Below, piece by piece: positions 20,619-28,399 of a DNA stretch of 28,399 nucleotides. A program made the position numbers and the translations under genes. The stretch's first letter is position 1, and each line of letters opens with the position of its first letter. Source of the stretch: JBBDKV01 sp040879165 (GTDB taxonomy: Bacteria > Patescibacteriota > Microgenomatia > UBA1400 > PJMF01); the NCBI GenBank assembly GCA_040879165.1, contig JBBDKV010000015.1, positions 1-28,399 on the forward strand, read 5' to 3'. The notes below the pieces were generated by a model that saw only the letters and a list, made by a program, of their open reading frames with translations, did not search any database and had not been told where the DNA came from.

Positions 20619-21356
20619 ATGCACTTTTGCAAAACCTGTACACACCTAGCTTTTATCTGCATACTTGGATTTTTTTCATTCTTCACTTTTTTTACTGTCA
20701 ATCAGGCATCTGCATTAACTTGTATGCCGCAACAAAGCACAAGTATAGCTGCCTTTGAACAAGGAGTAATTGAAGATAGTTTTGTAATACAGTATGCACT
20801 TACTGGTGATTGGTGTGACAGTCGACCAGTGGTTGTTGATTCAAGCGCCGATTTGCAAAGTCATTTTGCATTTGTTGCAAAACAGTTAGACCAGCCGATT
20901 TCAACTGGAGTGTATGAGCTCAGCTCACCTTGCCGGGAGGCATGGAGTGATAGTTGTTCCAAAAGCACTACATTTCAACAATTATCAAATAATCCTGCTG
21001 AATTAGCTCAATATGAAGCAGAATGGAGACAGAAGGAGCGCCGAGCCCTGCAAATAGCTTCAGAACAAGAATTGTTGATGCCATCAATTATTGTCGCAGT
21101 TGTGCTTTTTGCTATTCTTTGGCCTTGGATTCTGATAAAAATTTGGCCAAAAATTGGCAGTAAACTTCCGCTGTTCTTGGGTTTAGCAATACTACCGCAA
21201 TACTTTCTTGCAGATATCTTGCCACCCCTCTTTTTTTGGTCAGATCAGGTGTTGCAGGTAATTGCTGACTATGCTTCTGTCGTGCTCCTGGTGGTAATTG
21301 CTGGAGAAATCATACTGCTTATTGGAGCAATCGCGCGAATTTTTTGGAAGAAATAA
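20619..21356 (+). CDS. Membrane protein with signal peptide and Cys-containing outer domain
   Basis: Product of 245 residues, family not recognised. An N-terminal signal peptide (hydrophobic to about residue 29, ASA before a possible cleavage) is followed by an extracytoplasmic region with four Cys (TCMPQ, DWCDS, SSPCREAW, SDSCSK), suggesting two disulfides, then a charged helix (EAEWRQKERRALQIASEQE) and three C-terminal membrane segments from about residue 155. GTG 20610 also opens the frame; ATG 20619 with GGAG just upstream is preferred. Confidence 0.7.
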   Translation: MHFCKTCTHLAFICILGFFSFFTFFTVNQASALTCMPQQSTSIAAFEQGVIEDSFVIQYALTGDWCDSRPVVVDSSADLQSHFAFVAKQLDQPISTGVYELSSPCREAWSDSCSKSTTFQQLSNNPAELAQYEAEWRQKERRALQIASEQELLMPSIIVAVVLFAILWPWILIKIWPKIGSKLPLFLGLAILPQYFLADILPPLFFWSDQVLQVIADYASVVLLVVIAGEIILLIGAIARIFWKK

Positions 21357-21406
21357 AGTATTGGGTGTTTCGTAAGCTGAGCAGAATATCAATCTTGTAG
21401 GGGTAG

Positions 21407-21853
21407 TTAGCGCAATAACCAGATTACCAGCACAATCACAATTTGTGGAGCGAGTCCGAGCATCATGTTGGGGGTGGATTGGTGAAAGTGGTGATGAAAA
21501 TTATTAAATGGTTTAAGAAATCTTGGCTCCCAGCGTAAAAAATTACGCGGTGCTTCCATAAAATCTGGAAGTAAGCCAACAAACGCACCTGCCCAAATGT
21601 GTAGTTGCAAGTCAAATGGCTGATCAATCCAAAACAAGTACACTAGGGCAATAGTGAGTGCCAGATCAACGAACTCGAGTTTGATTGCTGTACTGCGTTT
21701 TCTGGTTTTATTTGATAAGCCAGTACCGACGTCCCAGTGTGGCGTCCAATCTTGCAAATAATGAAACGCAAAAGCCAGTGGGATATACAAGGCGGGATGC
21801 GGAAGTTTGCTGGCTATGAATGCTCCTGTCAGGGCATGAGGGATGGATAGCAT
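21407..21853 (-). CDS. Small membrane protein with His/Asp metal-type motifs
   Basis: Protein of 148 residues with about three hydrophobic segments and conserved-looking polar motifs: SIPHALTGAF at the start, FHYLQDWTPHWD, GLLPDF and a His cluster FNNFHHHFHQS. The order of H, D and PH-D motifs resembles membrane-bound YdjM/DUF457-type putative metal-dependent hydrolases, though the match is by eye. A -10-like TATCAT lies 11 bases before the ATG. Function is unknown. Confidence 0.6.
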   Translation of the reverse strand: MLSIPHALTGAFIASKLPHPALYIPLAFAFHYLQDWTPHWDVGTGLSNKTRKRSTAIKLEFVDLALTIALVYLFWIDQPFDLQLHIWAGAFVGLLPDFMEAPRNFLRWEPRFLKPFNNFHHHFHQSTPNMMLGLAPQIVIVLVIWLLR

Positions 21854-22008
21854 AGGCGACTTGGATGATACAGTTTTTTTGAGCGATACTCACTTGAATT
21901 GTTAAGAACGAGGCTACTAGTATACCGCGACTATGCGCAAGCCTTCAATAGAAGTTAAAACTACAGTACAATACAGACAGTAGTCTAGTTTACTATTTGG
22001 TAACAATC

Positions 22009-22872
22009 ATGTATCCAGTGTTATTGCAACTTGGTCCATTTGCACTGCGCACACTGAGTGTGTTTTTCATTTTGGCTTTTTTTACGACAGCCTTTCTTTT
22101 TTGGCGCAAGATTCGTGAGGAACATTATCCTGAAGATCAAGTTTTTGATGGATTTTTGCTTTCTGCATTAGTTGGATTCATTGCTGGTAGATTTGGATAT
22201 ATTGCTTCACAGTTTGATATTTTTGGAATAGATTTAATAAAATGGATTGATATAGCAACATATCCAGGAATTAATGGAGCGGTGAGTGTATTGGCTGCAG
22301 CATTGTTTCTGTATCGCTACGCTCGTAAGAAGAAGTGGGACGTTTTTGAAATTCTGGACTTCTGGGTACTTGGCTTGGCGGGAGGCTTGGCTATTGTCTA
22401 TGTAGGGTTGTTTTTTGATGGCACGGGTTTTGGAACGGCCACTGAACTCCCTTGGGGAATTGTTTTTCCAGGATTGCAAGAACCGCATCATCCAATTCAA
22501 CTCTATTATGCTGCTTTTTACCTAGTACTGAGCTGGTATTTAGCAATGGTAGAATATAGTTATCGTTCTTTTACCTGGTATCGGGCGGGGAGAAAGACTG
22601 CCAACGCTGGTTTTCTGGTTTCAGTATTCTTCATTGCCTCAGCAGTGTTTTATTTTGGAATGTCCTGGGTTAAGATGCCAATCTTCACTTTTTTCGATTT
22701 AAATATTGATCGACTAGTTGCCTTGTTGGCTATCGTATTAGGAGTGCTTTTGCTGTTTTTCAGGTCTGGTAGAAGCTTTAGACAGCAGAGAGCAAGTAAA
22801 GATATAGTACAAGAAATACTAGCTAATCCTGATCAGAATTCCGATGATACGCCACCCTCTTCAACGATTTAG
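22009..22872 (+). CDS. lgt: Lgt-like prolipoprotein diacylglyceryl transferase, active site altered
   Basis: Seven-helix-type membrane protein of 287 residues. It aligns by pattern with Lgt (GPFALRTLSVFFILAFF, LPWGIVFPG, PHHPIQLYYA for the HP-QLYE motif). However, the usual HGG motif is replaced by NGAVSV. The R-I-G-N-F signature region reads VYVGLFFDGTGFG, so the His, Arg and Asn considered essential in E. coli Lgt are missing. It may be a divergent Lgt or a relative with another lipid-transfer role. ATG 22009 is used rather than TTG 21997. It overlaps lspA by 29 bases, supporting a lipoprotein context. Confidence 0.78.
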   Translation: MYPVLLQLGPFALRTLSVFFILAFFTTAFLFWRKIREEHYPEDQVFDGFLLSALVGFIAGRFGYIASQFDIFGIDLIKWIDIATYPGINGAVSVLAAALFLYRYARKKKWDVFEILDFWVLGLAGGLAIVYVGLFFDGTGFGTATELPWGIVFPGLQEPHHPIQLYYAAFYLVLSWYLAMVEYSYRSFTWYRAGRKTANAGFLVSVFFIASAVFYFGMSWVKMPIFTFFDLNIDRLVALLAIVLGVLLLFFRSGRSFRQQRASKDIVQEILANPDQNSDDTPPSSTI

Positions 22873-23278
22873 TGCTGCTGTGTTAGTTGTGATTGGTATT
22901 GATCAGCTAACTAAGACTTGGATTGAATCACGCTCAGTCTTGATACAGCTCAATGAGGGCGTATCATTTGGTATGTTGCAGCAATACTCAGCAGCAATGG
23001 TCATTCTCTTGACGATTATTGTTTTGCTTGGGTGTAGTTATTGGGTATTTGCACACCACAAACGTGACTATTTGCTACTTGGTATGTTTGTTGGTGGTGG
23101 GATGTCAAATTTGCTCGATCGGGTGTTGGTTGGTGGGGTCAGGGATTGGTTGCCACTACCTATACTCGGAGTAAGGAATAATATTGCTGATTGGGCGATT
23201 AGTCTTTCTGTTGCAGTATTATTACTTTTAGAAGTCTACAGATGGTATCAGGCGAGAGATCGGAAAGCCGAAAGCTAA
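22844..23278 (+). CDS. lspA: Signal peptidase II (lipoprotein signal peptidase)
   Basis: Membrane aspartic protease that cleaves lipoprotein signal peptides; 144 residues, four hydrophobic segments. Conserved features: IDQLTKTWI at residues 19-27, SNLLDR with catalytic Asp92 and NNIADWAI with catalytic Asp116, as well as the NEGVSFGM motif. Complete despite being short. Its start lies 29 bases inside the end of the lgt-like gene with no Shine-Dalgarno sequence, so translation is probably coupled. Confidence 0.94.
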   Translation: MIRHPLQRFSAAVLVVIGIDQLTKTWIESRSVLIQLNEGVSFGMLQQYSAAMVILLTIIVLLGCSYWVFAHHKRDYLLLGMFVGGGMSNLLDRVLVGGVRDWLPLPILGVRNNIADWAISLSVAVLLLLEVYRWYQARDRKAES

Positions 23279-23288
23279 GAAAACTACT

Positions 23289-24194
23289 ATGAATACAACG
23301 GCCGCAATTACTAGTATCTATGAGGATGACGATATTCTTTGTATCAACAAACCTGCTGGGATGGTGGTTAATCGTTCAGCAACCACCCGATTAGAAACAG
23401 TTCAAGATTGGTCTGGTACTTTTCTAGAAAAAAGTGGTTGCTTTTCTTTAGAAAAGTATAATTTTCAAAATGAAAAAAATAATTTATCGTATCAAATACC
23501 AGACGATGATGCCTATGCAGATCCAGTGACAATCTTTAAGGAGCGTGTTGGCATTGCTCATCGGTTAGATAAAGAAACCAGCGGCATACTGTTATTGGCC
23601 AAGCATCCGGCAGCACTCCTGGCGTGCATGGCGCAGTTTAAGGAAAGAACGGTAGAAAAGCGATATACGGCACTGGTACATGGTATCTTTGCTCAGAAGG
23701 CGGACACTATTTCGTTACCAATTGACCGATCTGCGTATAATCGCCATCGTTTCAGTGTTTCTGCTTCTGGTCGCTCAGCAGTGACGAAGTACAGTGTTGA
23801 TGAAGAGTTTTCATTAGATGCTGAAGCCTGGGTACAGGCTTTGCAGCAGCAGTTTGGTTGGAAGCAACAGGAAGCCGAGCGCTCGCTGCGCTTATATCAA
23901 GGTTTGTCACTCATTTCTTGTTATCCTAAAACTGGGCGCACGCATCAAATCAGGGTGCACTGTTCGTATTTACAACATCCGTTGGTGGCAGACGAACTGT
24001 ACTTGGGTAGAAAACGAGCAAAAGTAGATAGAGTTTGGTGTCCAAGGCATTTTTTGCACGCGAGTAGTTTGAGTTTTTTGCATCCGCGTACAAACAAGCG
24101 CATAGAGCTTGAGGCACCAGTACCTACAGATTTAGCTGCAGCTGTGAAATTTGTCAAATCAGTCTCACTTCCTGCTTCACAAAATAAAACATGA
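23289..24194 (+). CDS. RluA-family pseudouridine synthase
   Basis: rRNA or tRNA pseudouridine synthase of the RluA/RluD family, 301 residues. It opens with YEDDDILCINKPAGMVVN, carries the catalytic motif AHRLDKETSGILLLAK (Asp near residue 96) and the conserved KTGRTHQIRVH and FLHASSLSFLHP segments. There is no S4 domain at the N-terminus and an insert of about 45 residues precedes the catalytic motif. The exact uridine modified is unknown. It lies 10 bases after lspA, likely in one operon with lgt and lspA. Confidence 0.93.
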   Translation: MNTTAAITSIYEDDDILCINKPAGMVVNRSATTRLETVQDWSGTFLEKSGCFSLEKYNFQNEKNNLSYQIPDDDAYADPVTIFKERVGIAHRLDKETSGILLLAKHPAALLACMAQFKERTVEKRYTALVHGIFAQKADTISLPIDRSAYNRHRFSVSASGRSAVTKYSVDEEFSLDAEAWVQALQQQFGWKQQEAERSLRLYQGLSLISCYPKTGRTHQIRVHCSYLQHPLVADELYLGRKRAKVDRVWCPRHFLHASSLSFLHPRTNKRIELEAPVPTDLAAAVKFVKSVSLPASQNKT

Positions 24195-24209
24195 TGAGTA
24201 GAATTAGAC
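24176..24209 (+). promoter_or_regulatory. Promoter of the phosphoribosyltransferase gene, leaderless type
   Basis: TTCACA (24176-24181), 17 bases, TAGAAT (24199-24204), five bases, ATG at 24210. The -35 lies inside the end of the pseudouridine synthase gene. Confidence 0.55.
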
Positions 24210-24863
24210 ATGGTAACTCATTCTTCAACTGCAGCAGGAGCGTACACCGCTCCTGTGCCCAAACACTTTCCCAATGACTCTACTGACTACTTATTACTAA
24301 CTTGGGATGACGTAATGTCGTCAGCCATTGCACTTGCTCGAAGAATCGTTGAGCATAATGGTGAGTATGATCGGTTGATTACTCTTGGCAAAGGCGGTTG
24401 GCCATTGGCGAGAATTTTGGCAGATTTGTTGCAATTACCAGATGCAGCGAGTCTTGGAATCTCCTTTTATGATGGATTAGAACGCAAAGAGGCGCCAATG
24501 TTATCTCAAGAATTACCAGCCAGTATTTCTGGACAAAAGGTGATACTGGTTGACGACGTAGTTGACTCTGGAGATTCAATTGAATTTGCCCGTAAGTATT
24601 TAGTTGATCTTGGGGTAAAAAAGGTGGACACAGCTTCACTGTATTATAAACCGCGCTCAAGTTACAAACCAGATTTTTTTGCAGAGAGTACCACCGCCTG
24701 GATAATTTTCCCTCATGAGTATCTGGAAGGTATCATCGGTCTAACTAAAAAGTGGCAGTCTAAAGGGGTAGGGCAGAGTGAAATTTTGAGGAGATTAGAA
24801 AAACTGGAAGTGCCAGCAGAAATGCTGCGGTATCATGTTGAAATTGCATCTTTACATACTTAA
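24210..24863 (+). CDS. Phosphoribosyltransferase-like protein
   Basis: Type I PRTase fold, 217 residues. The PRPP-binding loop VILVDDVVDSGDS lies near residue 111, and LITLGKGGWPLARILAD supplies the upstream PPi loop region. The rest matches the xanthine/hypoxanthine-type COG2236 group by pattern (WIIFPHEYLEG), with an unusual helical C-terminus (WQSKGVGQSEILRRLEKL). Probably salvages a purine base. guaA lies two genes downstream, so a purine-salvage context is plausible. Confidence 0.88.
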   Translation: MVTHSSTAAGAYTAPVPKHFPNDSTDYLLLTWDDVMSSAIALARRIVEHNGEYDRLITLGKGGWPLARILADLLQLPDAASLGISFYDGLERKEAPMLSQELPASISGQKVILVDDVVDSGDSIEFARKYLVDLGVKKVDTASLYYKPRSSYKPDFFAESTTAWIIFPHEYLEGIIGLTKKWQSKGVGQSEILRRLEKLEVPAEMLRYHVEIASLHT

Positions 24864-25002
24864 TATGTAGAGGTTATACTATGGGTTATAGTAAAGAAAA
24901 GCGAATACGTAATTGCATTTAAAATGCGCGAAAGCACCACTGTTTTCGCTCCCAAGTAACGAATTTTTCTAATTCATCAGGATTAGAGGAAGGGACACCA
25001 AG
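24851..25002 (+). promoter_or_regulatory. Promoter and structured 5' leader of the HD gene
   Basis: TTTACA (24851-24856), 18 bases, TATACT (24875-24880); TACTAT and ATAGTA form an inverted repeat over the -10. The leader of about 115 bases contains GCATT-TAA-AATGC and GCGAAA paired with TTTCGC around a loop. It ends in a strong Shine-Dalgarno sequence, GAGGAAGGG (24986-24994), placed eight bases before TTG 25003. It is the longest leader in the window. Confidence 0.5.
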
Positions 25003-26346
25003 TTGAGTGAAAGATGGTGTTTTTTTAGTAATATGGTCAGTACTTTAGAATCTCAAAATGCGCCAGTGCAGTATGCGCCAGAGAAGTCAGAATTTGATCT
25101 TGCCAGTGATGTTCGTGACAGCTATTTGTTTTCACGAGAGAAGGATCGCCGGCGTAGAATGCAAACACTTCCATTAGATGAAGGTTTTGTGTACACTGTT
25201 GTGCAAACGCCTGATGGAGAGAAGGAATCGCTAGACTGGCCTGAAAAAATTAGTGATTTCCAAGATTGGAAACGATTAATACAAGATGTTGTGATTCCTC
25301 TGGCTAGAACAGGAAATAAAAAGTTTGCAAAACACGCTAGCAAGTGGCTAAATGCCTATGTTCTTAACGAAGATAATATTCACAGATACTTCTCAAAATT
25401 AAATGACACACAAATTGAAGTTACCAATGCGCATACGGGTACCACTCCGTTTGAGCACAGCCTCAATGTAGTTAAGGCACTTAATACAAATAGGTATCGT
25501 GTTGAAACTGACATTGATGATCCTGAGGCTGGATTTAGTACCACAGTAACTAGATATAATCTGTTAAACACTGTTCGCTTGCGCATTGCAGCAATTTTCC
25601 ATGATTTGGGCAAGCGGTTTGGGGCAAATGGTGACAATTATCAAGATCACGCTTATTTTTCATCGATTATAATTGAAGACTTTATAGACTTTTTGCTTAC
25701 TGACTCTGAAGTTGTAGAGCAAATGTGTGAGCAATTATCTTGCGACGAAAGCGCACTACATAAGGCATTTTCTGAAATTCCTTTGTTGATTCGGTATCAT
25801 CATATTTCGGAGTTGGGAGATCGCTATCTTGCTGATGCTCCACATCAGGCAATATTAACACCTCGGGATATATTCAAGCTAACATCAGGAAAAGTTGGAG
25901 CTGATTTCCTCCCCGCACTGACAGAGCTCAGCAGGGCTGATACGCACAGCATAAAGCCATATAGGGTGTTTGAGATTTCAAGTCATCTTGTAGGAATACA
26001 CGCTGAATGGCAAAGACTTACTGAAGTGTTGCCCGAAGAAGATCCGGATTTGGAAGTGTATTTGAATCAAGTTAGTCAAATTATAGCCAACATTGAATCG
26101 TATTTGAGTGATATGACTCAGTTAGCCGAAGAGTTTGCAGATCAAGAGGAAGTACCTCAAAAATTACCGGGACAAATTGAAAATGCAACAGTAGCAGTTA
26201 GTGCTTTTTTGGAACATTTATATCAACTGATAGATACTTGTCCAAGTTGTGCGCATTCCATACTTGCCGCTCTTGCAGCAGGCACTGAAGTGCATGCTGA
26301 AGATTTAGCACAGCTAGGTTTTAATTTTAAAGAAACTGAAGAATAA
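25003..26346 (+). CDS. HD-domain phosphohydrolase
   Basis: Cytoplasmic protein of 447 residues with a central HD domain (about 150-320): FEHSLNVVKAL, IFHDLGKRFG (the HD pair), YQDHAYFS, LLIRYHHISELGDRY and ELSRADTHS supply the metal ligands in order. Substrate is unknown; HD enzymes act on nucleotides or nucleic-acid ends. N- and C-terminal parts are helical and not assignable; a CPSC pair is near residue 415. The start is TTG because a strong Shine-Dalgarno sequence fits it, while ATG 25033 has none; a leaderless ATG start is the alternative. Confidence 0.82.
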   Translation: MSERWCFFSNMVSTLESQNAPVQYAPEKSEFDLASDVRDSYLFSREKDRRRRMQTLPLDEGFVYTVVQTPDGEKESLDWPEKISDFQDWKRLIQDVVIPLARTGNKKFAKHASKWLNAYVLNEDNIHRYFSKLNDTQIEVTNAHTGTTPFEHSLNVVKALNTNRYRVETDIDDPEAGFSTTVTRYNLLNTVRLRIAAIFHDLGKRFGANGDNYQDHAYFSSIIIEDFIDFLLTDSEVVEQMCEQLSCDESALHKAFSEIPLLIRYHHISELGDRYLADAPHQAILTPRDIFKLTSGKVGADFLPALTELSRADTHSIKPYRVFEISSHLVGIHAEWQRLTEVLPEEDPDLEVYLNQVSQIIANIESYLSDMTQLAEEFADQEEVPQKLPGQIENATVAVSAFLEHLYQLIDTCPSCAHSILAALAAGTEVHAEDLAQLGFNFKETEE

Positions 26347-26354
26347 TTGTAGGG

Positions 26355-26369
26355 TACAATTAGAGTTGT
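26355..26369 (+). promoter_or_regulatory. Near-leaderless -10 of guaA
   Basis: TACAAT (26355-26360), nine bases, ATG 26370. The same nine-base spacing occurs at prfA, rpmE and other genes in the window. No clear -35 was seen. Confidence 0.5.
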
Positions 26370-28238
26370 ATGTCTTCAAAAAAACAGACCATCGCTATTC
26401 TTGATGCTGGCGCGCAATACGGCAAAGTTATTGATCGGCGCATTCGAGAGCTTTCTGTGAGATCTGAGTTGCTTCCGTTTAATACCTCAGCAAAGAAGCT
26501 GGCTCAATACGGCGCCGTTATTATTTCTGGAGGTCCTGAAAGTGTCTATAACAAAACAGCTCCCGAGTATGATGCAGCACTTTTCTCTACAAAAGTGCCA
26601 ATTCTGGGTATTTGTTATGGAATGCAAGTAATGAACTATCAGGCGAATGGAGTGATTGAGAGGAAGTCTACACGAGAAGATGGACAACATGAGGTTGAAC
26701 TCAAGAATGACTGCGCTTTGTTCAAAGGACTTTCCGATAGAGAAGTAGTATTGATGAGTCATGGAGATACTGTTGATCAGGTGGGGGAGGGCTTTAGTGT
26801 GACTGCCAAATCTGGTGATTTGATTGCCGGAATTGCCAATGAAGCCAAAAAACAGTATGGAGTGCAGTTTCATCCGGAAGTTGACTTAACTGAACATGGC
26901 AGGCACATATTAGAAAATTTTGTGTTTGCTGTAGCTGCATTAGAGCCAACTTTTACTATTGAAAATAGAGAAGAGCAGGCGATCAAACACATCAAAAAAA
27001 CGGTAGGAGATAGACATGTATTACTGCTTGTCAGTGGTGGCATTGATTCAACGGTTGCTGCTGTATTGCTTGGTAAGGCAATAGAGCCAGAAAAATTACA
27101 TTTATTACATGTTGATTCAGGCTTAATGCGCAAAGAAGAGAGTGCTCAAGTAGCTAAGGCACTGGCAGCAGTTGGTTTGAAACTACATGTCGTGGATGCT
27201 ACGCAAGAATTTTTAGAAGCTACCACTGAGATTGATGGCAAGCAAACCGTAACTCTGACTGAAGCGCTCAATCCTGAGGTAAAGCGAAAAATCATCGGTG
27301 ATACTTTTATAGCGGTTGCTGATCGAGAAGTAGCTCGATTACAGTTGCCTGAGAACGAAGTGGTCTTGGGACAAGGCACGCTCAGGCCAGATTTGATCGA
27401 GAGTGCTTCTGAAACAGTGAGTGCTACGGCCCAAACTATCAAGACACACCACAACGACACTGCACTGGTGCGGCGCTTACGCGCCGCCAACCGCGTGGTA
27501 GAACCGCTTAGTGAGTATCACAAAGACGAAGTTCGCCAATTAGCAGAAGAATTGGGCTTACCAGCCGAGCTGGTTTGGCGGCAACCATTTCCAGGACCAG
27601 GTTTAGGCATTCGTATTTTGTGTGCCAACAAACCATATAAAACTAAAGATTTTAAGCAAGTTGCAAAGCAAGCTGCAGGATTTTCAACTGGGTCACACCA
27701 AGTAGCGCTCTTGCCCGTGCGGACAGTGGGAGTGCAGGGGGATGGGCGTACATACAGCTACTTAGTAGGTGTTTTTGGCTCTGCTGATTGGCAAACACTC
27801 TTTCAGTTGGCTCGCGACATTCCTAAGACGATTCACGCAGTCAATCGCGTGGCATATTTTTGGGGAGATGCTCCAACAACGGCAGACAGTCAGCAAATCA
27901 CTTCCACAACGGTCACTAAAAAAACACTTACGCAGCTCAGAGCGGCTGACGCCATCGTAATGGAGGAATTATTGCGTTACGATTTGGTGCGCGGAATCAG
28001 TCAAGTTCCCGTTGTGCTTGTGCCACTGTCCTTTGGAAAAACTGGGGCAAGGAGTATCGCTTTGCGCACCATTATGACTAATGACTTTATGACAGGTAAG
28101 CCAGCTTTACCCGGAGAGGACATCCCAATTGCAGTGTTGACGACTATGGTTGAACGAATCTTATCAGAGGTACAGGGCGTTGAACGGGTTTGTTACGACG
28201 TAACGTCAAAACCGCCTGCAACCACTGAGTGGGAGTAA
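26370..28238 (+). CDS. guaA: GMP synthase (glutamine-hydrolysing), long eukaryote-like form
   Basis: Converts XMP to GMP with glutamine and ATP. 622 residues against about 525 in E. coli. The class I amidotransferase domain has Cys in LGICYGMQ, with His and Glu in QFHPEVD; the ATP-pyrophosphatase domain has the P-loop SGGIDST near residue 225. After RQPFPGPGLGIRIL the C-terminal part follows the eukaryotic layout with a long insertion: LLPVRTVGVQGDGRTYSY, NRVAYFWG, DFMTGKPALPGEDIP, ending SKPPATTEWE. Probably one transcription unit by itself, from its own near-leaderless promoter. Confidence 0.96.
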   Translation: MSSKKQTIAILDAGAQYGKVIDRRIRELSVRSELLPFNTSAKKLAQYGAVIISGGPESVYNKTAPEYDAALFSTKVPILGICYGMQVMNYQANGVIERKSTREDGQHEVELKNDCALFKGLSDREVVLMSHGDTVDQVGEGFSVTAKSGDLIAGIANEAKKQYGVQFHPEVDLTEHGRHILENFVFAVAALEPTFTIENREEQAIKHIKKTVGDRHVLLLVSGGIDSTVAAVLLGKAIEPEKLHLLHVDSGLMRKEESAQVAKALAAVGLKLHVVDATQEFLEATTEIDGKQTVTLTEALNPEVKRKIIGDTFIAVADREVARLQLPENEVVLGQGTLRPDLIESASETVSATAQTIKTHHNDTALVRRLRAANRVVEPLSEYHKDEVRQLAEELGLPAELVWRQPFPGPGLGIRILCANKPYKTKDFKQVAKQAAGFSTGSHQVALLPVRTVGVQGDGRTYSYLVGVFGSADWQTLFQLARDIPKTIHAVNRVAYFWGDAPTTADSQQITSTTVTKKTLTQLRAADAIVMEELLRYDLVRGISQVPVVLVPLSFGKTGARSIALRTIMTNDFMTGKPALPGEDIPIAVLTTMVERILSEVQGVERVCYDVTSKPPATTEWE

Positions 28239-28399
28239 GTGATTACGCAGTTTTCGCTACCTATACCAATTTGAAGCAACCAATTTGAAGTAAGCCATAT
28301 GCGCTACTCACTTTCAGCGCTCACCTTCAGCACACAATTTCAGCTGCTTGTAACTTGGCGTCAGTTTTGATACGCTCCAATTCCAGAAGGGGAATTGCT
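28239..28399. other. Terminal intergenic stretch with a short direct repeat
   Basis: No complete gene is visible. ACCAATTTGAAG occurs at 28265-28276 and 28279-28290, a 14-base period. GCGCT and AGCGC arms around 28303-28320 could form a small hairpin. On the minus strand two frames are open from the window edge, one to a TGA at 28329-28327 and one slightly further, so the 3' end of a leftward gene may enter here, but neither frame gives a recognisable protein. Confidence 0.35.

Noticed and set aside
20504..20758. Open frame beginning inside tRNA-Leu
   Set aside because: It starts within the tRNA and overlaps the exported membrane protein in another frame.
24881..24922. A 13-codon frame after the HD gene promoter as a leader peptide
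   Set aside because: Its ATG directly follows the -10 hexamer and so lies upstream of the expected transcription start; it has no run of one amino acid and no terminator after it.
1..28399. CRISPR arrays, insertion sequences and prophage genes
   Set aside because: No regularly spaced repeats, transposase, integrase or phage structural motifs were seen.

Overview
The window is a compact, gene-dense bacterial chromosome segment of moderate to low GC. It uses the standard bacterial code, since TGA is a stop (for example in the S41 protease gene and in the second antitoxin). Several traits point to the Patescibacteria (candidate phyla radiation). These are a trimmed rpsF-ssb-rpsR cluster with no rplI after it, a shortened release factor 1, an Lgt-like protein without the usual active-site residues, small anchored surface proteins with one Ig-like or DUF5666-like module, PIN-domain toxin-antitoxin pairs, and very short gene starts. 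The phylum cannot be fixed from sequence reading alone.

Layout from left to right. 189-2739: ychF, then two toxin-antitoxin pairs with PIN toxins. 2903-4070: rpsF-ssb-rpsR behind a folded leader. 4180-8058: an S41 protease, an HtrA protease and a secreted or anchored protein of unknown function. 8072-10541 (minus strand): prfA, rpmE and a drug/metabolite-family transporter. 10679-11263: a HAD phosphatase. 11271-13438 (minus strand): an operon of a DapF-like racemase and hisS, preceded by a histidine-rich leader peptide and an attenuator. 13478-14545: an M29 peptidase. 14608-14681: tRNA-Ala(CGC). 14747-17726 (minus strand): a thioredoxin-fold protein, an M24 peptidase and two anchored surface proteins. 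17928-19978: an MBL-fold hydrolase and dnaB. 20071-21853: small membrane proteins and tRNA-Leu(CAA). 22009-24863: lgt-like, lspA, a pseudouridine synthase and a phosphoribosyltransferase. 25003-28238: an HD phosphohydrolase and a long, eukaryote-type guaA. The last 160 bases hold no complete gene.

The strongest new observation is the regulatory region 13241-13438. A consensus promoter drives a 25-codon leader peptide carrying four His codons in a five-codon window. It is followed by six RNA segments that can pair 1:2, 2:3, 3:4, 4:5 and 5:6. Segments 3:4 and 5:6 are both hairpins followed by five U. The pairing logic is that of classical ribosome-mediated attenuation with a second terminator added, and it controls a DapF-like racemase gene and hisS. 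Histidine shortage should free segment 2, form 2:3 and 4:5, and disable both terminators at once.

A second window-wide pattern is that most first genes of transcription units have a -10 hexamer only 5-12 bases before the start codon. This implies leaderless or nearly leaderless mRNAs. Shine-Dalgarno sequences are seen mainly in genes with a real 5' leader or inside operons. The pattern also corrects several start codons, because the longest open frame often begins in or upstream of the promoter.
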